NCBI GenBank assembly: GCA_025201345.1
Contig: JAIXMG010000042.1
Coordinates: 62,001-126,000, forward strand
DNA length: 64,000 bases
Direction: 5' to 3'
DNA from: Thamnidium elegans
Lineage: Eukaryota; Mucoromycota; Mucoromycetes; Mucorales; Mucoraceae
In this document: positions 35,496 to 46,769 of the stretch, piece after piece
Layout of the letters: each line of letters starts with the position of its first letter
How positions within the stretch are numbered: position 1 is the first letter of the stretch
The notes under the pieces: model-generated
Seen by the model: the letters and a program-made list of their open reading frames with translations, nothing else
The model's database searches: none
What the model was told of the DNA's origin: nothing
Program-made: the position numbers and the translations under genes

Positions 35496-35873
35496 ATTAT
35501 ATTTAATAAAAAAAAAGCTTTTTTTTAAAATAAAAAAAAAAAAGAAAAGAAAAGAAAAAAAGAAAAAAAAATTAAAATATATATAAATATAAGTTAAGGA
35601 GGTACCCTATCAGCAATTGGCTTGAGATTATTAAAAATAAACTAGGATTAGTCGCCGATTTAACATCAATTAGAGTCCCCCGTTTAAGTTACTACATTGG
35701 CGATCTTTTTTTAAAAAAACACGTGTATATAAATAACCATGGTTACTTGCTCAAACTTATTTAATTGTTTTTTATTGCAACAAACAAAAAGGTCCCTCCC
35801 CTTTACAATAATGAAAGATAAGGTGCCTCTATTCTAATCACATATTTATTTATATGCTCGTGTTTTTAATGTG
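35496..35873. other. Intergenic, no gene seen
   Basis: 378 nt of promoter-type sequence upstream of the dehydrogenase on the minus strand, with A-runs, and 3' flank of the LITAF gene. Nothing coding beyond the LITAF exon at 35874. Confidence 0.55.
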
Positions 35874-36488
35874 CTACAAGCGCAAAGATACACCGATACG
35901 TTTTCCACAACCCGGGCAAAAGTGTGCTACATCTTTATTATTTGAAAGAGGGTTAGTACACATTATTATTATTTATTACATGTCCTACATTATTTTATTT
36001 TATTTTACCTTTGAAATATTTTACATAAAAGGGTACCCAAAATAATATTACAGTACACAATAATCTTTTATTTGTATTAGTATCAAAAGAAAAAAAAAAA
36101 AAGAAAAAAATACAAATACTTACAAAATAAATGATATTAACCAAACCATTGTTCCATTTTTATATCGAATACGTGTTGTAATATACTTTTCACAATGACT
36201 ACAATAAGCTTCTGTTTCTACGTGAGGTAAATACTTTTTAGGTAAAATATTAAGTCTCTTTTGTCTCCATGATTTAATTGTTTGACGTCCAGTACTTATA
36301 ATACTAGAAGCTCTGTTCTTCTTTTTTTCGCCGTGGTATTGATAAGGTTCGTGTTTTTGTGTTGGTAATGGTGTACTAAAATAAAATATTTGGTTTCTCG
36401 CTGAATGAACTGAGCATAAATCTTGTTGATCTTGTATTATATCACATGTTTCTACTTTACTTGAAGATGCATGAATATGTGTTGCCAT
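35874..36488 (-). CDS. LITAF-domain membrane-associated protein
   Basis: Three exons in transcript order (36488-36124, 36064-36009, 35932-35874) give 159 residues. The LITAF domain is split by both introns: YCSHCEKYITTRIRYKNG, then a hydrophobic insertion WLISFILLLCTVILFW-VPF, then DVAHFCPGCGKRIG, so both CxxC knuckles (SHC, PGC) that bind one zinc are present. LITAF-type proteins are monotopic proteins of endosomal membranes. The N-terminal 95 residues are polar and unconserved by eye. It is divergent with the CAP gene across 324 bp. Confidence 0.85.
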
Positions 36489-36812
36489 CCTAATAATAAT
36501 AATAATAACAATGAAAAGAAAAAAAGAAAGAAAAAACATCCTCCTCTTTATATATAACAATAACAACAATAGGATTATCAAGAGATCCGAGCGTGACTTT
36601 AATTCAATAGAGGTCCAGCTGATAGTATTTATTATAACTAACTGGAATCAAATAACCCCGTACTAAGCATCATGTGTTAAAATTCGTCTTTTAATGGTAC
36701 GTTCAGTATACAAAGAATTTAATAAAAAGGGGTTAACATGGAATTTTTTTTTTAAAAAAAAAATGAATAGCTATATAAAAAGCATATATTATATATTATT
36801 TATTATTTAACC
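36489..36812. promoter_or_regulatory. Divergent promoter, LITAF / CAP protein
   Basis: 324 nt between diverging starts, with ATT/ATA repeats near both ends and a T-run/A-run pair at 36746-36763. No operator recognised. Confidence 0.45.
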
Positions 36813-37385
36813 ATGTGCCCTTTTATCCTATTGTTGTTACCCTTTTTAATATCGGTCTATGGGTTTGAAAAGAGAAATATTGTATCATCATATGATGTTG
36901 AAACCATATTAGCAACTCATAACAAGTACCGTGCACTTCACGGTTCACCTGCATTAAACTGGAGCAAAAAGTTGGCTGCTTATGCCAATCAATGGAGCGG
37001 AAAATGTATTTTCAATAGTGGCAGCGTAAAGTATACTATATCCTGTTAATGTACATTTGTTTTTTTTTAAGAAATAATCAATATATAGATACATTACGGT
37101 GAAAATACGGCAGGTCGCTCATCAAGTTGGCCACAAACAATTGAAGCATGGTATAATGAGGAAAAAAAATACAACTACAAGAACCCAGGCTTTAATTCAA
37201 CTACAGGTCATTTCACGCAATTGGTCTGGAAGAATACAAAGCAAGTCGGATGCGCATTTTCTTACTGTAATAGCATTAAAGGAAACTTTTATGTCTGTGA
37301 ATACGAGCCAAGAGGAAACATTATATTTAGTAGTGGAGATATATCTGCGTACTATAGAACAAACGTAACTGCGACTTTAAAATAA
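36813..37385 (+). CDS. Secreted CAP/PR-1 (Pry-like) protein
   Basis: Two exons, 36813-37025 and 37089-37385, give 169 residues. A signal peptide (MCPFILLLLPFLISVYG) leads directly into the CAP domain: ATHNKYRALHGSPALNW, YANQWSGKC, HYGEN, signature GHFTQLVWKNTKQVGCA and second signature FYVCEYEPRGN. The four CAP-cavity residues (His, Glu, Glu/His of the signatures) are visible. The domain makes up nearly the whole protein, so it is the minimal secreted form. Yeast Pry proteins bind sterols and fatty acids; that role is inferred. Convergent with the next gene, 27 bp apart. Confidence 0.92.
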
Positions 37386-37412
37386 ATAAATAGCCTTTTT
37401 TTTTTATTATTA

Positions 37413-38105
37413 TTATAAAAGTTGAACGGATTCAATTACTAAAAAGGAAAATATATCCTCTTGTTTAACATTACTTTCAACTTTAATTATATTCTTATAA
37501 AGCGGACAGTCCAATACCATTGTATGTAACTCTCCAAATTCACCCGTAGGACTTATATCCGACTTTTCTTTACTAACTAGATCTAATCCAGTCTGCGTTA
37601 ATTTCATTCCGACCCCAAACTGACCTTGTACTTTATCAAGCACGCTTTGCGGTATCTTTTCTAAATTAATACAAGTGATTAAAATATCAAATCCTCTTTG
37701 CCACATTTCATTTAATAGTTCCTGTTGCGGTTGTTGCCAAAGCGGACGCACCAATTCGACCCCCGTGTCCGTCACTGCTCTTTCCATAAAATTACTACAT
37801 ACTGGTAAAATATCTCCTGTCACCAACAATTGAATACCGTAGTCTGCACGTAACTGTTTAATTTCTCGTTGATAACTAGCAAGATAATCAGGTCCGTCAA
37901 TAATACACACCGTATGATCAAAACCAAGTGACTCGGCTTGCTTCTTTATAATATCAAGTGCATGTGCCTTGAACGACTTGGGGTCTGTCAACGGAGGACT
38001 AAACGTGACAAGAACTGCGACTTGAATACCTCGCTCTTTCACTCGGTGTAAAGCTAAAGTACAATCCTTTCCACCTGTATATGAAATAGCTGCTAATGTA
38101 GACAT
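37413..38105 (-). CDS. Dph6-like adenine nucleotide alpha-hydrolase
   Basis: Single exon from ATG 38105, 230 residues; the open frame continues upstream but with simple sequence, so 38105 is preferred because ISYTGGKDCTLALHR follows at once. That is a PP-loop ATP site with Thr-Gly-Gly-Lys-Asp-Cys instead of the common SGGKDS. Further motifs are TGDILPVCSNFMERAVTDTG and GFDILITCINLEKIP. The family includes diphthine-ammonia ligase. Fungal Dph6 usually carries extra C-terminal Rid-like domains, which are absent, so this may be a separate paralogue with an unknown substrate. Confidence 0.75.
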   Translation of the reverse strand: MSTLAAISYTGGKDCTLALHRVKERGIQVAVLVTFSPPLTDPKSFKAHALDIIKKQAESLGFDHTVCIIDGPDYLASYQREIKQLRADYGIQLLVTGDILPVCSNFMERAVTDTGVELVRPLWQQPQQELLNEMWQRGFDILITCINLEKIPQSVLDKVQGQFGVGMKLTQTGLDLVSKEKSDISPTGEFGELHTMVLDCPLYKNIIKVESNVKQEDIFSFLVIESVQLL

Positions 38106-38273
38106 GACAAACAACAACAACAAAAAAAAAAGAGAAAAAAGAGAGATCAGATCTTTTGACGGCCAATAAAAAAGAGACATCATATAATACACATAAAAGC
38201 TTGTCACTTTCTTTAATTTTCTCACTTTCTCTCTCTCTCTCTCTCTTTTTAGCAGTTTATTATTATTATTATT
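38106..38273. promoter_or_regulatory. Divergent promoter, Dph6-like / ACBP-ankyrin
   Basis: Only 168 nt separate the two start codons, the tightest divergent pair here. It contains a CT run (about 38226-38246) and ATT repeats just before the plus-strand ATG. Confidence 0.55.
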
Positions 38274-39187
38274 ATGGATGAGATTTGTCAGGATGATCAA
38301 TGGTTTGAACAAGCCTTTACTTATATGAATAAACACGATATTCCTTTACCCAACGATAAAAAATTACATGTAAGTTATTTGAAATATATGTAAATCTCCA
38401 ACTAACAACATCAAAAAGTTTTATGGGCTCTTTAAACAAGCTACTATTGGCGATTGTAATATTGAAAAGCCAGGTTTATTCGAGTTTGTAGGACGTGCTA
38501 AATACGATGCTTGGAACTCTTTCAAGGGACTTGGGTTCCGTGAAGCCAGAAATTTGTATATTGAAAGTGTAGAAGAACTTAAAGTAGGATGGTCACGTCA
38601 AGGTGAATACGAATATATTCCTTCCCCTGAAGAAATCAAGGCAAGTTTGCGAGTGTAATAAAAAAAAAGGAGGGGGGATTTTAAAACTAATGTATTGTAA
38701 TATAGAAGGGTGATGGGTTAAGTAATAATGCTGTCAGTTCCATGGCAGTTGAAGAAGGAGAAGACTGGTAAGTAAAACAAAGAAACAAAGAAAAAATAAG
38801 TTGCTAATACACACAAAAAAAAAAAGTGAATCAGACGATATATTTGGATATGCTAGACAAGATAACTTGGAGAAATTAAGTTTAGCTATAACACAAAACA
38901 ACGAACTTTTAAACAGTAAAGATCAAGATGGATTTACAGTACTTCACTTGGCGTCTGATAGAGGAAACGTAGAGATTGTAAAGTATTTAATTGATACAGG
39001 AGCAGATTTAAATATACAAACAGAGGAAGACAAAGAAACTGCACTTCATTTAGCTTGTATATCTGAACAGTTAGAAGTCGCAAAACTATTAATTGATAGA
39101 GGAATTGATCAAACATTAGTGGATGCTGAAGGAAAGACTGCATTTGAACAAGCCGATGAATCATTTTTAGAAAAAGTTCAAAATTAA
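38274..39187 (+). CDS. Acyl-CoA-binding protein with ankyrin repeats (ACBD6-like)
   Basis: Exons 38274-38369, 38419-38640, 38706-38767 and 38827-39187 give 246 residues. The N-terminal ACBP domain contains DKKLHFYGLFKQATIGDC, KYDAWNSFKGL and YIESVEEL. A linker ending in ESDDIFGYARQDN leads into about three ankyrin repeats (DGFTVLHLASDRGNVEIV, KETALHLACISEQLEVA, EGKTAFEQA). ACBD6 binds long-chain acyl-CoA and supports N-myristoylation in animals. The second intron seems to start with GC (gcaagt at 38641); an alternative GT donor at 38656 would add five residues. Confidence 0.88.
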
Positions 39188-39270
39188 AAAAAAGAAAAAA
39201 AAAAGCGTGTATTCTACAAACAAATATTTTATTATTATGATAATTATGACTTTTATATACTTTTTTTTCT

Positions 39271-41694
39271 TTACGCGCCAAAATGAGCTTTGTAAAAAGA
39301 AGGTGGTAAATTCTCCAAGACACTAAACTTGGGTCTTTCAATCATAACCAATTGATCAGGACCAATAAAGCCACAAGCTAAAATTTGTTGATATTGATAA
39401 GAAATGGAAACGGGAATATCGTCTTCTTTTAATTTTGTATCATTGTTGCTCTTTCTCTTTCCTAATTTCTTGGGTGTAGGTTTATCTTCAATATCAACAA
39501 GACACATGTATGTACTACCGTATAAAATCATCTTGTTTTTATCTCCTGGGTTATAAATCACTCCACGGATACGATCTCTTTGTTCTAAAAGTCGTGATTT
39601 AGACATATCTTGGTGTGTCATGGACCAATTTGTTAATCTCTTGTGTTCAGCATCGTAAATAAAGAATGCGTTAGTGGCTAAAGCAACTAAAAGTTCGTTT
39701 GGTCGGAATTCATTAAATGATAATGCTGTATGAGGAATATTGCCTTGGGGGAGTTTAAGATGGTGCTACAATTATTATTATTTATATTAGAGACTGGTAT
39801 ACAATTAGTATATATACATGCTACTATATATTTACCTTCAAGTTATCCAAGTTGAATACATGAATACGGTTCTCATCATCACCAGTAACTAACCATTGAC
39901 CATCAGAGCTAACGTCGATAGAAATAACTGTAGCAATAGCTTGATCGTCAGAAGTATTTCCTTCGCTATCCAATCCACGATGATGTCCAAACTCGCGCAA
40001 CACTTCAAAGTTACCTTCTTCCCAACTTGAAAGATCAACAATAAGAATACGAGATTCAGGTGTAACAATAATCAATTTATCAGACCCAGGTGTAAATTTA
40101 ACATGATGAGCACCAGGAGCAGCATGATGTTGACCCAAATAATGGTTCAATTCTCTTTCAAACGATCTTTGTTTCTTGACCTCTAATTGACCAGGTTCAG
40201 ATCCTTGACTTACTTTAAAGAGTCTGACGTTCTCAACATCAGAGACTGCAATCCAATTAGCATCTTCAGAGATAGCACTAGAAGTAATATTACAATCAGG
40301 CTTCAATTTGAGTTCAAGAGCCAATTGATGAGGTTGAACCATTTCGGGGAGAGCAGGATGCTTTGCGGTAGTATCTACATTTTCAGCTTGACCTAATCTC
40401 CAAAGCGAGACAGAATTAAAGAAGGCTGACATAACTAATTTATGAGACTTTGACATGGACACAATATACTTGTGAGGGAAAGGAGGTAATCTGTTTTGAA
40501 TTAATTTAGGGAATTCTGCTGCAGGACAAGCAACTAATTCGACATCAACACCACCAGAGACAATAGAGTTGACCTTGGCTCTATCATCAAGTGCAAGTGC
40601 TCTAATATCATGCCAATGATATCTACGACTTCCAACATTAATCCAATCATTGACCGTTTCGATTTTACCGTTCTTTTTACCACCGGTTTGTGTACGACGG
40701 AATGCTGTGATTTTACGATCCACACCAGCAGAGAATACTTGGTTACCATCTTTAGATGCTGCAATACAAAGAATATCTGCTCCATGTGCACGAATCGATT
40801 GTTTTACTGTACCCAACTTACTATCCCAGAATGTCATGGTACCGCGTGAATCACCGGAAACAATGGTATTACCCCTAATAAAAAAAAATATCAATATTCC
40901 TTTCTTTTTTTTTTCTTGTGTGTAATTAACTTACTTGATGGCTGCAACAGCCCAGACTAATGTTTGTTCCTTACGATTTTTAGCAACAGTCATACGAAGA
41001 ATAGTACGACCAGTTTGAGGGTTCCAAGTACGAATAGCTGAATCAGAACCACCAGAAACAATATATTCATCGTTAGGTGCCCAAGCAACTGATAATACAC
41101 GGCCCTTTTGAGGTTCGAAACTGCGAATAAATTCAAGTGCTCCATCAGCAATATCAAACATACGGATACACCCATCTTCACAACCAGCTGCTAAACGAGT
41201 ACCTTTACTGTTGACAGCTAAACACCAAACTGCACCACCGTTTGAATCGCATGATTTCTACACACAGCAAACAAATATATTAATACCTTTTTTTTTTCTT
41301 CCTTAATAAAAGGGTTTTTTTTTTTTTTTTTTACCTTGGCGGTCATGGTAGTAGTATCCCACTCAATAATAAAAGGATTTAAACCAGACGAAAAGAGACG
41401 AGGAGGCTTTTGTAACAACAATTCGGTTTCTTTCAAGATATCCTCAGGTGTATCGTCAGCATCAGGATTAACTACGGTGTTTTGATGAGCCCAAGCTAAA
41501 CTTTCGACTGAAAGATCTTCGCCACCAGGCAAAGTCTTTTGAAGACGATAGTTATAAGTAGGATCCCAGATCTCAATGTTACCATTGGCTCTACCCACTG
41601 CTAAACGGGTATCTTTAACCGTCGACGGTGTGAAATCTAAAGCGTTGATGGCAGCTGGTTGGTATTCAACAAATCGACAACGATGAACTTCCAT
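39271..41694 (-). CDS. UTP4: U3 snoRNP-associated WD40 protein UTP4
   Basis: Exons in transcript order are 41694-41335, 41257-40935, 40874-39836 and 39765-39271, giving 738 residues. MEVHRCRFVEYQPAAINAL at the start is typical of Utp4/Cirhin. WD repeats follow, for example RLAAGCEDGCIRMFDI, YIVSGGSDSAIRTWNPQTG, GNTIVSGDSRGTMTFWD and QVFSAGVDRKITAF, and the C-terminal half has further degenerate blades. Utp4 is part of the t-UTP subcomplex of the small-subunit processome in the nucleolus. It is convergent with the ankyrin protein, 83 bp apart. Confidence 0.92.
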
Positions 41695-42236
41695 AGTTTT
41701 TTGAGTTTTTTTTTCTAAAATTAGTGAAAGGGTTCAAACAAAAAAGAGTTTCCCTTTTCTCTCTCTGGCTTTCTTTTTTTTTTTTTTTTTTTTTTCTGTC
41801 AGAATTTTGATAGCGAAAACTTTGAAAAAAAAATCCGTGACTCTTTATTTGTGACCTAGTTTCTGGTTTTTGCCATTTTTATATATTCTCATTTGACGTT
41901 GTTAGGGAACGATTCATTTTTTACTTGCAAAAAAAAAGCTTAACAGTTAATGCAAAAAAAATAAGGGTTCTCTACATGTTTTGAAGGCATAATTATCTGT
42001 CTATGTAACATACTATTTTCCCGAGAAAATATATTTTAATATACAGTTATTTTTTAAAGAATAAAAGAAGATGTGAGAGAATAAAAGCTCTCTCTTTTAT
42101 TGTGAGGGTTATAACGGAAAAAAAAACTCTAAAAGGTTTAAACCAGACTATACTTGACTCGTTTGCTGGTCGTATCTTTTTTTTTTTTTTGCAGTGCTAA
42201 GCGCAAATTTTTGTGATACTTCAAAAACCAAAAATT
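41695..42236. other. Intergenic, no gene seen
   Basis: 541 nt upstream of UTP4 and downstream of the F-box gene. It holds A- and T-runs and an inverted pair of gagagaataaaagctctctc-like bases near 42076-42096; no ORF is supported. Confidence 0.55.
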
Positions 42237-43151
42237 CTACTTTGATAAACAATTGGTAAAACTAACATAAAGTACATTTGATTTTCTTTCCATACGATCA
42301 GGATATAGCGCCGCACACTCTTCTACCACATGTCTCAACTGATTATATTCATCTTTGGTAGGTGGGAAAATCCATTCTAGCTGTAAACACTTTAACTTGG
42401 GCAAACTTCGAACCAACTTTGTAAAGGTATCCAACTCAATACTTGAATCCAACAAACTTAACTCCAACTTGACTAGTTCGTTTAACCCTAAACTGGTTAA
42501 AGCATGGATATCAGCATTTGTCAATATAGACTGATCGATATCATCACAAAGAGAAATCACAGGTAAAGTTTGTAGTTTAAGATGACGTATATTTTTAAAA
42601 GGTCGTAATAAATTATATAAAATTCCTGCATTATCCGATTCATAATTGATAATCGAAACAGATCCAGTATAGTATAACGGAATAGAAGAAGCACCTTGCT
42701 GCGATACATAAAAGTTTTGAAGTGCAACTGTATAATCAATCAGTAGACTATGAACGTGCGGGAACAAATCGAAAAGGTGTTGACCAAACTGTGCGATATG
42801 TTCATGTGGTTGTGACACTTGTATCTTTTCATCTTGTTGTTCAGATAATGTGCTGGTAATACCAAACATGGAAGCAGCTAAACTGCAAGAGAATTTTTTA
42901 TGTTGATGTTTATTGCATAACGATATATTTCGGACGAATTGAATTGCTCGTTGAGACCAACTTGAATTCGCTTTTAATTTGTGGGCTACAATAGATAATT
43001 CTCGGGTGTTGGTGATAGTAAGGTGTTGCCAAATAAGTGGTAAAACTGCAAAGTAATTATAGTGACAGGTAGTTGCAAATTCGCTAGTATCTTTCATATC
43101 AAGATAACTAGCAATCAAAGTAACAAGCTCAAGCGGGAGTTTTTGAATCAT
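42237..43151 (-). CDS. F-box protein with LRR-like C terminus
   Basis: Single exon, 304 residues. The F-box is at the very N terminus: IQKLPLELVTLIASYLDMKDTSEFATTCHYNYFAVLPLIWQ contains the LP-x-E-L-x-x-L-I pattern (residues 2-42). The rest shows weak leucine-rich periodicity (NIRHLKLQTLPVI, LVKLELSLLDSS, LPKLKCLQLEW), as in SCF substrate adaptors. F-box proteins link substrates to Skp1-Cul1 ubiquitin ligases; the substrate is unknown. No introns, in contrast to most neighbours. Confidence 0.8.
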   Translation of the reverse strand: MIQKLPLELVTLIASYLDMKDTSEFATTCHYNYFAVLPLIWQHLTITNTRELSIVAHKLKANSSWSQRAIQFVRNISLCNKHQHKKFSCSLAASMFGITSTLSEQQDEKIQVSQPHEHIAQFGQHLFDLFPHVHSLLIDYTVALQNFYVSQQGASSIPLYYTGSVSIINYESDNAGILYNLLRPFKNIRHLKLQTLPVISLCDDIDQSILTNADIHALTSLGLNELVKLELSLLDSSIELDTFTKLVRSLPKLKCLQLEWIFPPTKDEYNQLRHVVEECAALYPDRMERKSNVLYVSFTNCLSK

Positions 43152-43654
43152 AATAATAATAATAAAAAAACTTATATAAAAAGAAAGAGGTAAATATTTT
43201 AAATAAATGTGAGCTGCTTTTTTATGTTTTTTTTAAAGTAAACAGTACCACGTATATAATAGGGCCTGGTTTCAGTTGCGAAAACAAGATTTAACCCAAT
43301 ACAGTGCGGGTTTACAAACTTGCGTTTTTTTTTTTTTTTTTTTTTTTTTTACTGGTTGGCAAGATCCCAATTAACGTGTATTTATTATATGTAGTGAAAA
43401 GAGCAGAACTTACCAAACGTAGTAACTTGCCCACCATTTTACCAATAAATAGAAGAAGAAAAATTCTTGATACACGGCCCTATTTTCGATGGTGGAGACA
43501 ACCATTACAGGCGAGTTAAAATTTATCAATGATAATAAATGATATTAATTTTTTTTTTTTAGAGTACTTTGGGTATATGGTCCAAGTTGATGAAAAATAT
43601 AGGATATATAGGTTTATTATTAAAAGGGGGGGGGGTATTATCTGCTATAAAATA
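43152..43654. other. Intergenic, no gene seen
   Basis: About 500 nt with a long T-run (43326-43350) and a run of Gs at 43627-43635. A plus-strand open frame (43304-43519) includes a basic stretch NRRRKILDTRPYFRWWRQ, but lacks a start and family signal. Confidence 0.5.
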
Positions 43655-46515
43655 TTATAACCGACTCTCATAAATACGATGAGACCATTTATCACTTGTA
43701 TTCATGATCAAAGCAGCTTCCAAAACATCCCAAATACTTTTTGCAAACACAAACTGGATATCATCTTTCACCTTATCTGGCACATCTTCCTCTACATCTT
43801 TTCGATTGCGGAAAGGTAAAATGATTTTACGGATACCTGCACGATGCGCTGATACGACTTTTTCCTTGATTCCACCTACGGGTAACACTCGACCTCTTAA
43901 AGAGATCTCTCCTGTCATGGCTGTAGTAGGCGATACATGGTAACCGGAATAAAGCGAAACAATTGCACAGACCAGTGTTACACCTATTAAAAAACTTGTT
44001 AATTATCGTCCACACTAAAAATTCCTTTTTTTTTTTTTTTTTTTTTACCTGCAGAAGGTCCATTTTTAGAAATTGCTCCGGAAGGAAAATGAATATGAAT
44101 ATCATCATGTTGGACCAAATTCTCTTTCGAATGACTGGTTAATTTCAAAGTGAAAGCATTTGACTTTACCCAGGATAAAGCTAGTTTAGCCGACTCTTGA
44201 ATAACATCACCAAGGGAACCAGTTAAATGAAGGTTTCCACTTCCAGGCATTTTTGAAGCTTCTACAAACATTATGCCACCGTTACCGCTACCTGAATAAG
44301 CAAGTCCTGTGATCACACCAGGCATATCTTCCGATTCCACCATATCGTCTTCAAATGGTTCCGACCCCAAAATACCATCAATATCCTCCACACCCACCTG
44401 CCTTTTAAACTGTTCAACTTTGCCTGCTTCTTCCAGATTCGTGTACTCGCAACACTTGTATCTGCATATATTTGCCATCAACCTCTCCAACCCACGTACG
44501 CCACTTTCTCTTGTATACTTTTCAGCTACGTGCATTACTACTTGATCAGGAATCCCCAAGTTCAAAAATCCTAAACCATGTGCTTTAATTTGTTTTGGTA
44601 GCAGATGTGTTTGAGCGATATGTAATTTTTCGTTAAATGTATATCCATCCAATTGAATCACCTCCATACGATCTAATAAAGGCTTTGGAATGTTATCTAG
44701 GGAGTTTGCGGTAGCAATAAATAAGACTTGAGACAGGTCGTAAGGTAAGTTAAGAAAGTGATCAATAAATGTAGAATTCTGCGCAGGATCAAGTACTTCT
44801 AATAATGCTGCTGATGGGTCACCTTGATTTGTACCTTGTACTAGTTTATCAATTTCGTCTGCATAAAATAATTTTAGTGGCAAAGAAAACAAATAGTAAA
44901 TAAAAGAATAAATATTTACCTAACAAAAAGACTGGATTTTGTACTCCGCATTGTCGCATACCATGAATAAATAGACCTGGTAAAGCACCTACATATGTAC
45001 GTCGATGCCCTCTATACATTTTTAAAAAGTGTGTTAATATTACCGTTTATTGTTAAAGAATTTATTTGTTTACCTTATTTCTGCTTCGTCACGTACGCCA
45101 CCTAACGACATGCGGTGAAATTTTCTTTTAAGTGCAGTTGCTATTGACATACCCAAAGTAGTTTTACCCACACCTGGCTATATAATAATAATAAAGTAGT
45201 TTAATAAAAGTTAACATTCTAATATCTATATTTTTCTTACGGGTCCAACAAAACAAATAATGGGAGGTTTAGCATCTTTCTTCACTTTGAGTACAGATAA
45301 ATATTCTAAAATTCTCTTTTTTACATGATGAATACTATTATTATTATTAGTTTTATTATTAAAAAGAGGGAGGTTATTATTATTTAAAAATTACATACCC
45401 AAAATGATCAGCATCTAATTGTTCTTTTGCGGAAGAAATATTAAGTTCAGTAGCAGACATATGTTGCCAAGGTAAATCCGCCATGTATTCAATATAAATA
45501 CGTAATACAGCTGAATCAGAAGAAGATTCAGGTAACTTTCGAAGACGGTTTAAATCTCTTTTTACTGCTGTTACAGCATACTCTGGTAACTTGGCTTGGT
45601 TTAATTTTCTAACAAGGTCTAGTATTTCTTCATCATCTTGACTCAAGCTTTTAAACTGATAATTTTCTTCTTCTTGTTGTTGGTTATATGAAATAGAATT
45701 GACCTGCATAAACGAAATAAATAAATAAATAACGACTTTCTTTTTGCATAATCTTACCTCCTTAAGTAAATAAAACTTTCTACGTATACTATCAAATAAC
45801 ATTTCATTTTGGTTACTAGTAGAGGTGACATTAATCATCTAAGTCTATATTAGTATTATTTATGCATAGAAATTCTAGTTTTTACTTGTACCTTCAAATA
45901 ACGATTAACTGCATCATTGACCTGTGTCAATCTTTGCTTCGTATCGCTTTGTTCCAGTACACGTAGCTTATCACAAAACGGCGAATCCATAATACACAAC
46001 ATCAAATTTGCCACATGCGATATATGACATCTATCTACCAACAAACCCAATTCATTCAACACACTGCTGGATACACCAATATACTTCATCTTTTCAATGA
46101 ATTTAGCAATCACAGTTTGAAAACTCATTTGATCTTGCAAGCATAAATCCTTGAATTGGTCAGGATAATGCTCTAACAAAGCCTTGTACTGTCCTCCACC
46201 ATCAGAACTAGAAACGTCTCGAATACGTGAACGACACACCCCTTCTACCTTGAGCACACAGATATCTGGTAACGTACGATCACATTCAATTATCTTGGCA
46301 ACACAACCATAGTGAAACAATTGACTTAGATCAGTTGCATGCGTCTTGTTTCTTTTTTTGTCGGCTAATGGGACACAAATAACATAGTTGGACGCATGAT
46401 TTGTTAAATAATCAGCTTCAGAAGGGTATACCATAAATGTTGTTACGATAGATGGCAATAACACATATTCCGCTAATGGAAGAATAGGTAATGAAAAGGG
46501 GATATCTTGATTCAT
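43655..46515 (-). CDS. PLN: Peroxisomal Lon protease
   Basis: Eight exons in transcript order (46515-45892, 45838-45758, 45703-45399, 45334-45241, 45177-45074, 45011-44920, 44858-44049, 43983-43655) give 812 residues. It has the LON substrate domain ([17 protein letters not shown]), then an AAA domain with Walker [12 protein letters not shown] across an exon junction, Walker B FLLADEIDKL and sensor [17 protein letters not shown], and the Lon protease domain with catalytic Ser in NGPSAG and Lys in [14 protein letters not shown]. The C terminus is Ser-Arg-Leu, a PTS1, so the enzyme acts in the peroxisome matrix. Confidence 0.94.
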
Positions 46516-46769
46516 ATTGTTTTTATTTAATTAAAAAAAAAAAAGAAAAAAGAAAGAGAAAAGAGAGAAAAAAGGAGTGTAATATATGCTTCATTTGTTT
46601 TATTTTTTCTATCAAGATGATCCCCCTTTTTTTTTCGCAGTTACTGGATTAGGCAAGTACTTGTTAACCCCACATTATATATTGTGACTGGTTAAATAAA
46701 AGCCCTTTTCACTAATATTCCGGGTGTTTATATTTTCTCACCTTCTCTTTCATTATTTTTTATAAAATA
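46516..46769. promoter_or_regulatory. Divergent promoter, peroxisomal Lon / enoyl reductase
   Basis: 254 nt between diverging starts, with a purine tract near the Lon start (its own pyrimidine leader) and a pyrimidine-rich leader before 46770. No operator recognised. Confidence 0.45.

Noticed and set aside
35854..36045. Plus-strand open frame in the LITAF gene region
   Set aside because: It overlaps LITAF exons 2 and 3, which form a clean zinc domain on the minus strand.
43304..43519. Plus-strand frame with NRRRKILDTRPYFRWWRQ
   Set aside because: Starts in a poly-T run without a good ATG and matches no family; may be an old exon but cannot be supported.
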